The notes beneath the pieces were generated by a model. The model was not told the DNA's origin. It ran no database searches and saw only the letters and a program-made list of their open reading frames with translations. The position numbers and the translations under genes were made by a program. Source: Bigelowiella natans CCMP2755 (taxonomy: Eukaryota; Cercozoa; Chlorarachniophyceae). Taken from it: 64,000 nt of DNA. Shown in pieces: positions 23,796 through 37,010 of the stretch. Each line of letters begins with the position of its first letter. The first letter of the stretch is position 1. The stretch is taken from NCBI GenBank assembly GCA_000320545.1, contig ADNK01001076.1:110001-174000 (forward strand). The letters run 5' to 3'.

Positions 23796-26348
23796 TGATA
23801 ATAATGATGATGATAATAATGATAATAATACAGGGCTCAAACATGCTTATTGCACATATGTCAAGCGGCCAACAACGAATAAAGGTAGTGATTAGAAGGA
23901 GGAGGACGCTGGAGAGATACTGATGATGATAAAGATGATGATGGTGATGGTGATGGTGATGGTGATGGTGATATACCAGTGGTGGTGGTGGTAATGAATA
24001 GATGAGATCATCATCGTCGTCTACTACCCCATATTATCTATATTATTTTTATTTACCCTATCGCTCACCATCCATCCTGACCTCGCTTTTTCTCCTCCTC
24101 CTCCTCCTCCTCCTCCTCCTCCTCCTCTTCTCTCTTTCTTCAGGCTCTCGGTCGCTTGGGTTTCTCATATGGTATAGGAGCTGTATTAGGACCTCTCGTC
24201 TGCTCACATATGGATATGGTAATGACCATGATTGTTGTATCAATATATGATGAAAGATATGCATGTTGTGTTTGTTTCTTGAGAGACACTACTCACATTT
24301 GAATGGCATCCATTTATCAAGCATTCATCGTGATAATAATTTATATCATCCTCTCCTTGCTCTACTTTTCTGCCGCCTGGTGTTACGAAGGTGGCAATCT
24401 GGGTAAATAGGACAGTTACGCCGATTTATCAACCGGTAATATTGCTACTACTACCACTACTACTACTGTTAGTTGTTCAATTAGTTACTCAAGTACACCA
24501 CAGATCATCTAAACACAACAAATCTGATAGCTCATCCTGCTGGTGGAAAGACATATTACGAATAAATTTATATTGTATATATATATATATATATATATTT
24601 ATTTATTTATTATAATATTTATGTAGATTTTGTGTGTGGGGGGGGGGAGGGGTTAGTGTATGCGTAATATTTGATGGTATATGTTCGTATGTTTATCTGT
24701 GTGTGTTTTACTTTGTGTGGGGGGGGGGGCTAGTTGTTTGGAAAGTCGTTTGCGATCTGGTCAGGGAATGCTGCAATGCTGTGGTTATGCATTGGCTTTA
24801 CAATTGTGGTACTAGCTACTACTACTCACAATGATAACATTTATGCTAGTAGTAAGTATGTGTACGTTGCTACATGTTAGTACTCTTGATGACACTAGTA
24901 CTAGCATCCATACACTCATCAACGACACACACAGAGAGAGAGACTAAGGAGCGAGAATGAGAAGGAAAGAGAGAGATCATCCTTCACATTATGATCAGGT
25001 GGTGGGCATGATATATCTTCTCGTGCCCTCAAGAGGAGGAAATCAGCAGTATCCTCAGACTACCAGGTAATAGTAATAATAACAATCATGATGATGATGA
25101 TGATATAGATGAAGCAACCAGGTGTTTCATATGATAGAAGATCAGGAGAGGGGGGAGGGGAAGCGACGAGAAGTCTCCTGCTGCTTTACAAACAAAGCAA
25201 GTGTTGTCTGATTAATAATAATAACCTCAGTATCATCTGCTCATATAGATCAAAATATGGCGGTGATAACCCTCCCTACTCGCACCAATTTCCATCGATA
25301 AAGACGAAGGAGAAGAGGGGAGACGAGAAAGAAAATGCAACTACTATGTCCTCTTCTTCCGCTCCCCCCCCCTCTCCCTCGCACAACCAAAAGGGAAAAG
25401 ATATCAAGTGTAGTAAAAAGAGCACCAGTAGCACCATTAGGAATGATAGAAATGACAGTTATCCTAAGAGCTTGAAGAAGAGAAGACATGTTGAAGATGA
25501 GAGCACAGTTGCTTCCCGTTCAAATGATGAACATCACCACCATACTCCTCCCCATCCGCCATCACCATCATCATCGTCATTAGCACCTCTCCCGCCCCTT
25601 CATAAATCAAGTTTTCGTCATCGCAGTGCTAATGCTGCTGCTGGTGATGATGATGATGATGATGATGATGATGAGTGTAAGAGGAGCACCCCTGCTGGAA
25701 GGAGAAAAAGCAATCCAGGTACCAAAATGTTGTTGTTGTTGATGATGATAATGATGATGATGGTGGTGATGGGTGATGACCTCCTCCTCCTCTTCCTTCT
25801 GATGTTATTCTAGGTTACCTATAAATTAGTGATCAATTTGTAATAATCTGAACAGTCGGTGGTCCTATTTTTGACGTGATGATCATCATAATCATCATCA
25901 CTATCATCACTATTATCACCATCATCATACTACTAATACATCAGGGGTACTATTAGCATCGACTTCCCCGTCTGAAAGAACAGCTCTTATTAGCAGCAAC
26001 CAATATTCCGATAATGAAGGAGGAGGAGGAGGAGGAGGAGAAGGAGGAGGAGGAGGAGGAGGAGGAGGAGGAGGAGGGGCCATTAAGGGGATGCAGGGAA
26101 AGCTTCGCAACGTGTTCAGTTTGACTGAGATTTTAAGATTAGGAAGGTAACAAACGACGTGGAAGAGGACCACCACCAGTAGCAGCAGAAGGAGGAGGAG
26201 GAGGAGGAGGAGGGGGAGGAGGAAGAGGAGGATGAAAAAAATAATAAAAGACAGCATTTAGTCATTTAGTAAGAGAGCAGTAGTTGTTGTTGCACTAAGT
26301 CAGGCATTTGTTTATTTATGTGTCTATACGTGAATTATTGTATTATCT

Positions 26349-26397
<49 letters not shown>

Positions 26398-26654
26398 CCT
26401 TTCTTTTCCTTATGTAGGTATAAATTTGTGCGACGGCTGCTACTGGCAAAGCTGGGCATCATGTTTCCTTCCGCACTGTTTATGTCAATGTATGCAAAAT
26501 AAATGCTATTACTACTTCAATGTGTAAACTTCCAACTACCACTACTTCAGCACCAATTTATTGGCATCTCGTGTCATTTTGTACTTAGTCTTCTCTCTCT
26601 TTGTTGTGCTCGATTATCACTGTTCTTTCTCCTTATCTTCTCCTACTAATCCCG

Positions 26655-26687
<33 letters not shown>

Positions 26688-27056
26688 GCAGGTTTGCACA
26701 ATTCTGTGTGACAGAATTCAGGTAATGTTTAGGTAACGATTGAATAGGAATGTCCAGAGATACCACAAGAAAGGATCATACAGCCAACAGACGACTTTGT
26801 GTTGTTGGTGTTTCCTCCTCCTCCTCCTCCTCTAGCTCATGCTCCCCTCTACATCCATATTCCTACCGATATAGTACACTAACACTAAATTCCATCATCA
26901 TCGTTCTTTTTCCTCTATCATCAATGATCAGATTTGAACCCAAGAGGACAGGAAGGCTTTTATCTTATGTTCCGCTCGTAAGGATGATCGGTCAAGGGTC
27001 AGTTACACCACTCAGTTGTACCACCACTACCCCTACTATTAGTAGTACTAGTACGT

Positions 27057-27091
<35 letters not shown>

Positions 27092-27152
27092 TTATGTCGT
27101 CTTCTTCACGTTTGTAGCATCTTATCAACAAATGTTTGATTGATCGATGTCC

Positions 27153-27188
<36 letters not shown>

Positions 27189-27355
27189 GGGGTTATTAGT
27201 TTACTCGTAAATCCCCTTGTGAAGCTCTTCTCAGAAACGGTGGTGCTTGCACTAACAGCAGCAGCAGCAATGATAGGGATTATTTCATGATACTAGTACC
27301 AGGAGTATTGGTTGTAGTGCTCCTTAAGCTCTTGTCCAGTCAGTTGTTTTGTTTG

Positions 27356-27389
<34 letters not shown>

Positions 27390-28059
27390 CTTGACTACTA
27401 CTACTACTATTACTATTACTACTTATATTTAGTTGATGATAAGGGCTAGTTGCTTCGTTATCGCTCTGAGCATGCTATTCATCGGATACGCAACTACAGA
27501 ATTAGAATTGTATGTTATGTCAGCAGCAGCAGCAGCAGCAGCAACAACATATAATGCCATAGGAGAAGAGTTCATCATCACCTTTGAAATACTACTACTA
27601 CTACTACTACTACAACTACTACTACTACTGCTAGTGTAGGCCATGTCAAGTATACAACCCAATAGAAGTAGTACATGTTATTATTTCCTATGTTGAATCG
27701 GTGGTCACCAATAGTAGTAGTAGTACATGTTATTATTATGTTATTATTTCCTATGATTGAATCGGTGATGACCATCATCAGGTATTTGGTCTTGTTGCCT
27801 CTCAATTTAAGTGGAGCGGTAGTATGCCGTTAAATAGTAGTAGCACCATCATTCCTAGTTCATTCATTTATTCATTCATTTATCCATGCATATCACCAAG
27901 GTTGACAACAACAACAACAACAACAAGCAGCAAACTACTGCACTCTTACTACAACTAACTACTGTACGTACTACCACACAGGTGGCTATTGTGGTCATAT
28001 CTGGTCTCCTTACACAAGCTGTGCCGGAGGTTTTGACTCATTGCGAATGCTGGAGGGGG

Positions 28060-28101
<42 letters not shown>

Positions 28102-28844
28102 GATCATCGCCACATACAATACTAAGCAGGAATGTTCTCTATTCCTACTTAGTAATATTTCCTTGTTCTTAGTATAATAGAGAATCTGCTGTATCACAAA
28201 TGGTGGATGATGGCCACTGACCCTCTTACTACTTGCACACATACAACTAACTACGGGAGGAGTAAAATAGTCATAATAACAATAATAATAATAATTAATT
28301 ACAATATCAAAACAATGATAAGGCGGATACCGGAGGAGTTCTTGGGCTAGATCATGCGGTAGTAGTAGTAGCAGTAGTAGTAGTAGTAGTAGTAAATTGT
28401 GTTGTCGTTGTTGTCCAGAAAGTGATTGTGGACGATGATAACGATGATGCATGTGGCAGTGATTGGTTATGTAGGCAATTCTATTTCATTGAGAGCAATA
28501 CGTACTACTACTACTACTACTACTACTAGTAGTAGTAGTAGTACTTTTAACAAGATCGCAGCTTTGCTTTATCGTGAGCCAATAGAATCAACTGTTTGCA
28601 TAGATATGTTGTTGGATGTTATTGGCTGATGTCATACTCGATCTATTTACTTCCACAAGGTGCTCAGTTTTGCTTACATAATCGGTCCTTTGGTATCCGG
28701 GTACTACTACTACTACTACTACTGCTCCTACTCCTACTGCCCCCACCTGCATACTATGATTCACTTCTAAGTGTATGATGATCGTATACTGAGCAAGTTG
28801 AAGAGAATGTAAATTGTACAGATAGATGTAGAGGGAATAGAAAA

Positions 28845-28890
<46 letters not shown>

Positions 28891-29216
28891 CAACACGGCT
28901 GCTGGCATCAGCATCAATATCATTACCACCATCATCACTATTGATCAGATGGATATACGAGCTGTACGGCTTCGTGATACTTGGCTATTTGGGAGCTCTC
29001 ATCGCTACCTTTACAGGCAAAATGATTTATTGATGATAAACTAGATAGTTGACCTGGATGTTGTTGTTGTTGATGATAATGATTTTCTACTGCTTATACT
29101 CTTTCATAGGGGTATGCTGCTGTGTACTGGATATCGGTGATGAGACACCATGCATCGTACAAATGAAGCGCCAATACCGTAAGGTAGTAGTTAAATACCG
29201 ATTCACTACTGTGTAA
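21369..29216 (+). CDS. Major facilitator superfamily transporter, about 22 exons
   Basis: Exons: 21369-21494, 22711-22749, 22904-23047, 23457-23543, 23834-23884, 24144-24218, 24391-24402, 24999-25066, 25249-25718, 25945-26146, 26418-26489, 26692-26721, 26932-26997, 27200-27242, 27433-27509, 27782-27818, 27982-28029, 28460-28501, 28660-28700, 28949-29016, 29110-29216. Helix 1 is LAIYAFCYQISAVVLPYL; the loop 2-3 motif A is GRAGDIFGSK; helix 5 has GIGAVLGPLV. A long cytosolic loop (25249-26146) is polar with Asp9 and Gly-rich runs. The second half repeats motif A as RFEPKRTGRLLSYV, then LMIRASCFVIALSMLFIGYA and WIYELYGFVILGYLGALIATF. Substrate is unknown; the layout suggests proton-coupled multidrug or organic-ion exporters. 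Links around 28029-28660 are unresolved, probably by missed micro-exons. The last intron would start with GC; otherwise the protein stops at 29032. Confidence 0.93.
24086..24127 (+). repeat. (CTC)n tract next to a 3' splice site
   Basis: A CTC trinucleotide array followed by ttctctctttcttcag directly before the exon at 24144. It supplies the polypyrimidine tract. Confidence 0.85.
26357..26393 (+). repeat. (TC)n tract next to a 3' splice site
   Basis: A TC array about 25 bases upstream of the acceptor of the exon at 26418 in the MFS gene. Confidence 0.88.
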
Positions 29217-30039
29217 CCCTAGTTGTGGACGACGATGTCGTAGAAATAAGCAACAAAATGATCGGTGATACGTGGTTCTGATGGTACTAGTCTGGATGAT
29301 GTTTAAATGAATAGAACAATATACTATGTTTTTGTGATGGAATGATGCTTCGAACGGGGCACATATCTCAATTATTGTTTGGATTGGTTATTGAGAGGAG
29401 TAGTGTGTTATTATCAATGTTTCTGTCCATTTCTTCTTCCCAATAATCCACTCGATCCTATCCATTCCAGATAACTCGATGCTGTAGATGCTGTCGGTGC
29501 TGTTAATGCTAACGATGCTAAACACTGCAAGAATATATATATATTTTTGGAGGAGTAGAAAATACATGGATTGAATAAGCTCACGTACGTACGCAGCAGA
29601 GTTAGATGCCGCATATAAAAAGATTTACCTTATTCGGATGGAATCTTAGTAATATGCTCTCACACGCGCTGGTTAGTGCTTGTATGATGATACGTCAGCT
29701 TGTAGCCAACATCTATGGCCTACGATAATACAGATATGCTGTGATGACATCTATAGTCATGCGTGCTGCGTGGTGCATCTAATATACTAGGGCACCCCGC
29801 CGCACCTGCAACTGTATTACTACGTGGGCGTCGTAATATTGTTTGATTTAAACTACGACCGCGCATGACAGCCACGAGCGCAACAGACAGCTAGTATACA
29901 TGATATGTCTAGACGTACGTGAACGGTTGCTTCATGAATGACATTCTTTTTGAAAAAATGCATGACACGTACAGCCACGAAGAGACAAATGCAATACAAC
30001 TTTAACGCTGTAGCTTACAGCGCGTTGCATAACTAGATA

Positions 30040-30115
30040 AAGATTGACACTTTGAAAAATGTAATCACAAATCTTTTTCATTACATCCGTCTCACATCGT
30101 GTCCATACTAGCATA
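30040..30115 (+). mobile_element. Detached 3' tail copy of a non-LTR-like element
   Basis: Contains TTTTTCATTACATCCGTCTC, nearly identical to the stretch that follows the reading-frame end of the larger copy at 30735. The coding part is missing here. Confidence 0.5.
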
Positions 30116-30314
30116 GTTCGATCAGCTATGAATGCGCATAGCAAAGAAGTAGCACACGTAGGTAAACACTACGTATACCACCTTTACATGCATGTCCTCT
30201 ATGCTGTATACGTACGTACGTAGGTATGCATGCATGTGTGTATGCTAGTACGTGCAAACATGTAGCTAGGTAGCATGCATCCTACGTACGTGCAGCATAC
30301 ATATAGTATATGTA

Positions 30315-30359
<45 letters not shown>

Positions 30360-30754
30360 TGGATACGCGCCATCTGTGGTGTCGGCAATCTTGGAAAATT
30401 CATGTTTTCTCGTGGACAATGCACAGAGACAGATGCCACATGCGATGCATGTGGCATCCTGAAGGACATGGATCATCTCCTGCAATGTCCAACACATGGT
30501 CGACAACAAATCAGATTGCGCAATCATGAATCGCAACGACGAGACAAACCGGTTGACAAAGGCTGAAAAGGATTCAAGAACTGTTGCGCGCAGCGCGCGA
30601 CAACATCGGACACTTGAGGACGCTTTCAAATGCATGAAGCACGTGGTGGCAGAAACCAACAGACACAACATTAGCGCTGTAGCCGCTGCATTGCACAGCT
30701 ACATCAGGATGACCATTGAAAAAATTTAATTGTTCATTACATCCGTCTCATATA

Positions 30755-30760
<6 letters not shown>
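30360..30760 (+). mobile_element. Degenerate 3' fragment of a non-LTR retrotransposon
   Basis: One frame reads TCDACGILKDMDHLLQCPTH at about 30438-30497, a Cys-x2-Cys-x8-His-x4-Cys pattern like the zinc knuckle found after the reverse transcriptase or RNase H domain of LINE-type elements. A frameshift and a stop then intervene. A second frame continues with DAFKCMKHVVAETNRHNISA and ends VAAALHSYIRMTIEKI at a stop at 30727. The following TTCATTACATCCGTCTC recurs at 30080, 48470 and 48640. No reverse transcriptase core is present, so this is a truncated, dead copy. A transposase C-terminus is the main alternative. Confidence 0.6.
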
Positions 30761-30793
<33 letters not shown>

Positions 30794-30992
30794 AAGCTAT
30801 TTTATTAGGTTTCTGCTGATACTCTTGACGCAGCTCGCTGTCATCGCTGTTACGTTTATTATTATTCCAAGCGAGCTTCATCTAGGCTAGACACAGCAGT
30901 AATACGTGCAACACAACATAAAACAAATAAAGATGCATTAGCTTTGATCTAAGCTTAGATGGCACTTCAAAAGACATACGTTTAAATGATAA

Positions 30993-33028
30993 TTATTTCT
31001 CAGAAGAAGGGGTTCTCTTGAGCACGGTGGCCGAGCTTTTATTTCTTGTCTTTTCCGCTGCTATGGCCTCCCTACTACTACTATTACTACTATTACTATA
31101 ACTAATACTTATTCTTCTTGACCTCCGCGAAGGGACGAAGGCAAAAGGCCCAAAGCGTTGACAAGGTCGTATGAACCGCCTTTGCAATAAAGCTTGTTCT
31201 GCTTGTTTTTTCTCCAAAGAAGCAGAAGATATTGATGACTTTGTACCCTTGGAGAAGCCTTCTTCAGGCAATTGAGGGGTCTTGAGTAATGATGGTACCA
31301 TCTATCATGTAATAATAATAATGCAACAATTAGTATACTTAAGGAAAATTGTGGATTTCAGTCGACTTCTTCTATTGTCATCAAATACCTCTCCTCCTCC
31401 TCCATCACCACCACCACCACCACGGTGGTTGATTATCTCCAAAAGCTCTGTTACAGCGCTACTTGTCTGTGCATATCTTCTCCATTCGTCAAAACTTAAT
31501 ACTTGAGACCCTGCATCAAGCTGATTGACAACCAATGCACTACGTCAAGGGAGGGTGGTTTTGAGATTGTATAGTATCATTTGTATGAATTTTAAGAATA
31601 AATATGTAAAAAGTATCTTTACTAGTACCGATGCATGTAGAAAGCACATGGACGTGTGCATCCGCATCAGTAAATTCAGAATTAATGTTCCTGGCTCCCT
31701 AAATATGTAATTTAAAGTGATTCTTCTTCGAGGAATATTGAATAATTCTAAACGTGACACCACCCTTGCGAACTGGTGCCTTCTTCAGCTTTGAGAAGAG
31801 AAGAGGTGACTTTCAAAAACGACTTCCTGTTTATTGCATAATACACTAGCTTACATGATGCGGAGAGAAGAGAGGAAGGAGCTTTTGCGAAGCGCGAAGT
31901 GCAACATCGACAACTACTGCTACTACTACTACTACTACTACTACTAGTATTACTTTGTAATCCTTCCATTTCCTTCCAAGTCAAATAGATTGAAAATTTC
32001 TGAAATATTGTGGCAAATAAAGAATGAATCAATCAATCAATAATGGGATGTAGATGTATATGCCTGCTTTCTTCCAGATGCCCCATTCAACGTTTAAAAT
32101 GGATGATGATGATGATGATGATGATGAACACTTACGATGAAGTCTGTAATGGTCTGGGCCATATCGCATGACGAATTCTAATATGAGGAACTCCTGTTTC
32201 ATGAATGGACATACATCAGAATGAATCACTGTCAGCAACTCCTCCCTGATTATAACGGATTATGTATTACTGAGAAATCAATTGAATTGTTGGAATCTAT
32301 ATCGAAGAGCTGAAAGAACCTGATTATTTCGCGAAGAATGCCCAAATTAAACAACATATTGAATGTACAGTCTCTCATTTTGCTACTACTAGAATCGCAG
32401 ACAGTACGCACTGGTTAACACCACACCGTTCAAGTATCAGCTTGTCAATATCTGCCGGAAGATATCGGTCTTTCAGCCATTCAATCATTTTCTCTGCAAG
32501 TGGTGAATAAGAATTAGGATAGCAATCTGACCAAAAGTCATCATCGCATATTGTTAAAATTTGGGAACCACAAAACTACATGTCTGTCTGCATCACCCAA
32601 GATTTTTTCATGCCTTTCCATATAACATATGATGCCACTTCCTTTCATGAGACCTTTAGATATCGAAGAGTCTCTTGTGGATTTGGAATCACAGAGCAAG
32701 TGAAAGGATTCCTTAATCGCAGACAGCTGGTCCCTACGAACTGTGTGATACAAAACAGGGAGAGGAAGAGGAGGAGGAGGAGGAGGAGGAGGAGGAGGAG
32801 GAGCTAAAAAGGAAGACACAGGTATAGCTACTTGTCTTCATTACGTTGCTTAGAAGCTTCGTTAAAGTCCACAACAGATTTGCTTTGCTTCCCTCCCATG
32901 GGGAGCAGCCGTGAGAAGAAATCTGTTCGAGAGGGAGAGAGGAGCTTGTCCAGAGCTGAGTCGTTGTCGTCGTCGTCGTCGTCGTCGTACCGGTAGTACG
33001 ATAAAATCACAAGAATAATCCCCTGCAT
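30993..33028 (-). CDS. EF-hand calcium-binding protein, probably N-myristoylated, 9 exons
   Basis: Exons in coding order: 33028-32832, 32733-32654, 32493-32412, 32319-32271, 32241-32136, 31999-31954, 31826-31764, 31539-31389, 31301-30993. Phases agree; 360 residues from the first ATG. One EF-hand loop is canonical (DIDSNNSIDFSE, with acidic or polar positions 1, 3, 5, 9 and 12). A second, DLEGNGRITKKS, lacks the final Glu. A degenerate third lies near LDAGSQVLSFDEW. The layout resembles the calcineurin B / CBL / neuronal calcium sensor group. An in-frame ATG at 32899 starts MGGKQSKS, a textbook N-myristoylation signal, and is likely the true start (317 residues). The Gly-rich stretch before the last exon and the basic tail (RRSRRISISYS) are extra to the usual family. 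It is divergent from the glycosyltransferase gene. Confidence 0.86.
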
Positions 33029-33118
33029 TTCGTGTTGTGCGTCATGACTCGGAAGACATAAGCGCTGAGGGGAATTTGCCCATGCGACATCGAACAGATT
33101 TCCTCCTTATCTCCTCTG
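33029..33118. promoter_or_regulatory. Divergent promoter, EF-hand / glycosyltransferase genes
   Basis: 90 bases between the outer start codons, or 219 bases if the EF-hand protein starts at 32899. No clear core element is visible. Confidence 0.4.
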
Positions 33119-35558
33119 ATGCTGATCACCACCCTCCTCCTCCTCCTCCTCCTCCTGCGGAACATCATGCCCGTCCAAGCTGCCACATATCTGGATCCCC
33201 TCCTTAGAAAAGCTGGACTTGAGGTTGAACTGAATTCACAACCTGAAGTAGAAGTGTCTGGGGGTATAATACACTACATGGAAGAAGATCTCGCGCTAGA
33301 TGATCCTCAGGGCTACTACGATGACTTGAAACCAACACCTGTTGACACTCTAAGTTTCCAACCAACACCTGTTGACACTCTAAGTTTCCAAGACCCTCTC
33401 CAACAAGATGAATCCTGTCAAGTCCTTAATGCTTCACAAGAGAATCAATGCGAAATGGGAGCAGCAGAGGACGAAGACTCTTACTTGGCGAACACTAAAG
33501 GTGATTACGAGGAAGCTGACGACAACGGCAACGAAATCATCAGAATTTCAGAGCCGATCACACACGCAGCAGATCAGGTAGAAATGTTTAACCAAGCTGG
33601 ACTAGATAGCGATGACAAATTCGGGTTGATGTTGTTCGAGATGGCTCGGGATAACAAACGTTGCCAGGAGGTATTGCTTCGTGACCTCGGGCATGCTCGT
33701 GTGTACGGTCAGCGATCTCCAAATACATTTCTACCGCTGCTTAATAGATGTCCAGCAAAAAAGAAGTCAAAACGACGAAAGCGTCACCAGCAGTCATCTG
33801 GCACGCCTTCCTATAAGCCTAACGTGCTATTCGCCTTCATGTTGCACACCGAACCTGAGACCGTCATAACGACAGCAAAATATCTTATGGACCCTCGAAT
33901 GGGGATGGGCTCGGTGAAGATTCTCTTCCACGTCGATGGTTCTTCGTCTGACCACGTGCACAAAGTTATTCAACAATTTTGCGATAAGCATGAAGATGTT
34001 GCACGGAAGGTTAGTCCTTCTATCGACGTGGAATGGGGGCGTTTATCCTATATTGACGCTCAAATAGAGACCATGCGTCTTGCAACGACCGTTTGGCCAA
34101 AAGATGACGAATGGGAAACAATTGTGTGGCTCTCTGGAGCTGACGTTGTCCTAGGCCGGTTCGAACTATTCCCGAAGTTTTTCTCCCAGCATAGAGGAGT
34201 ATCTTTTTTCAACGAGCATCCGCAAGAGGATAAAGATACCTTTTTCCTGATGCTCAACGACATGGTAACGGCGTGTGATGCGTTATCAGTTTCTCTAGGA
34301 TGGCGAGGCGATAAGCAGAAAGGTATGGAGCTTTCCATGGATCATATTAAATCTAAAGGGGGTAAATTTGAAATGGGAAATGTACAAGCATTTATGCATC
34401 GAAACTTCGTTAACTACATCCTAAATGGGGAGGACCCAAACTTGCCCATCCTACGTGATATTCTGACCTTCGTTCAATCGGCAGATGAGGTGTTTTGGCC
34501 AACGATTTTCCTTAACTCACCTCTCTGTCGCGACACTGCAAGATTGTCTCACGACCGACAGTTCTTCCTTTATTTTTGGCCGAACAACCCAGCGAAAACC
34601 GGGGAGAAGAAGCTTGATTTGGCTGGAAAGCGGTGCAGGAAGGCTAACTTCTCTGATCCTGACTGGTTCTGCGGATTGTCACCATTTTGGCTCAAGGAGC
34701 AAGATATCGCTCGTATCTCAATGTATCGTGATACGTTGTTTGTGAGAAAGGCAGATTGGACACACTCGGCGCCTGTGCTACAACAGATCGACAGTTGGAT
34801 TCAGAACAAACGAGGCCCTCCGCCTCTGATAACTACTAGTACTACAGGAAGGAGTGGCAGTGGTTCTTCTACTTCAAGTGTCATCCTAAAATTGGAGTCG
34901 CACTATAAGTCGTGCTTCGTTGTGCTATCTTCCAGACCCCCTCAGTTTCAATGGCGAATAGGCGGATGCAAGGAACAAGGATCTAAAATTATTCCGGTAA
35001 GAAGAAGATAGTGTACCACTCCCGCCTCCTTTTTCTCCTCCCTCATTTCTAGTAGACTACAACTCGTGAATAATGAACAAGTCTATCTTATGACAGATCT
35101 TACTATTTGTGATGTGCTCTGTTTTGTTTCTTCAGGTGTGCACAGGACCTGTCAAATTGAAGGAGGTCATAAAAGGTGGAAAAGGAGGCGGCACCCTCTT
35201 GATGTATAGCTCCAACGGAGTTGGAGGGCAAGAGGCTATCTGTTTGTTGAAATCTCAACGGTTTCCAACTCTCTGCTTGACCACACGTTACCCTACATAT
35301 GCTCCCGGAGTAGATGTTGGGTTTGGTCCTTGTGAGAGCTTCAAAGAAAATCAGGTTTGGAAGCTGTCAGGTAGGTACATCCGGCATGCTGCTGCGGTGT
35401 CTGAACGCTCTTACGGTGTACATCGTGGGAAGCAAAGGAATGGTCTTTGTCTGGCGAGAAGTAGAGACCAGCATGCTCTCTCGCTGGAGATGTGTGACAG
35501 TCTGCTCCAGAATAAATTAAATTATTTGCGCATAAAAGCAGTTTCTTCATCACATTAG
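33119..35558 (+). CDS. GT14-like (core-2/I-branching type) glycosyltransferase with C-terminal lectin-like domain, 2 exons
   Basis: Exons 33119-34996 and 35136-35558 (CCG|gtaaga, TTCTTCAG|GTG) give 766 residues. The N-terminus is a signal peptide or anchor ([18 protein letters not shown]). An acidic linker follows. The catalytic region starts near residue 237 (KPNVLFAFMLHTEPET) and shows the Branch/GT14 pattern: VKILFHVDG, VEWGRLSYIDAQIETMRLA, IVWLSGADVVLGRFELFPKF and SADEVFWPTIFLNSPLC. This family transfers GlcNAc, xylose or glucuronic acid to glycans in the Golgi lumen. The last 150 residues have CLTTRYP, GFGPCESFKENQVWKL and GLCLARSRDQHALSLEMCDS, like a ricin-type beta-trefoil with one QxW. 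A 30-base in-frame duplication (PTPVDTLSFQ twice) lies at 33333-33392. Substrate unknown. Confidence 0.85.
33333..33392 (+). repeat. Exact 30-base tandem duplication inside the coding sequence
   Basis: The codons for PTPVDTLSFQ occur twice in a row with identical bases, suggesting a recent slippage or duplication in the glycosyltransferase linker. Confidence 0.9.

Positions 35559-37010
<1,452 letters not shown>

Larger units (their letters stand above)
29217..30992. other. Spacer between convergent genes with repeat remnants
   Basis: Holds the retroelement remnants listed separately, an (AT)n tract at about 30316-30356, a (TG)n tract at about 30761-30789, and many ACGTACGT and TGCATGCA palindromes. 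Confidence 0.6.

Noticed and set aside
31640-31710. Possible extra EF-hand gene exon (GARNINSEFTDADAHV)
   Set aside because: Its phases do not fit the flanking exons, while skipping it joins 31764-31826 to 31389-31539 perfectly.
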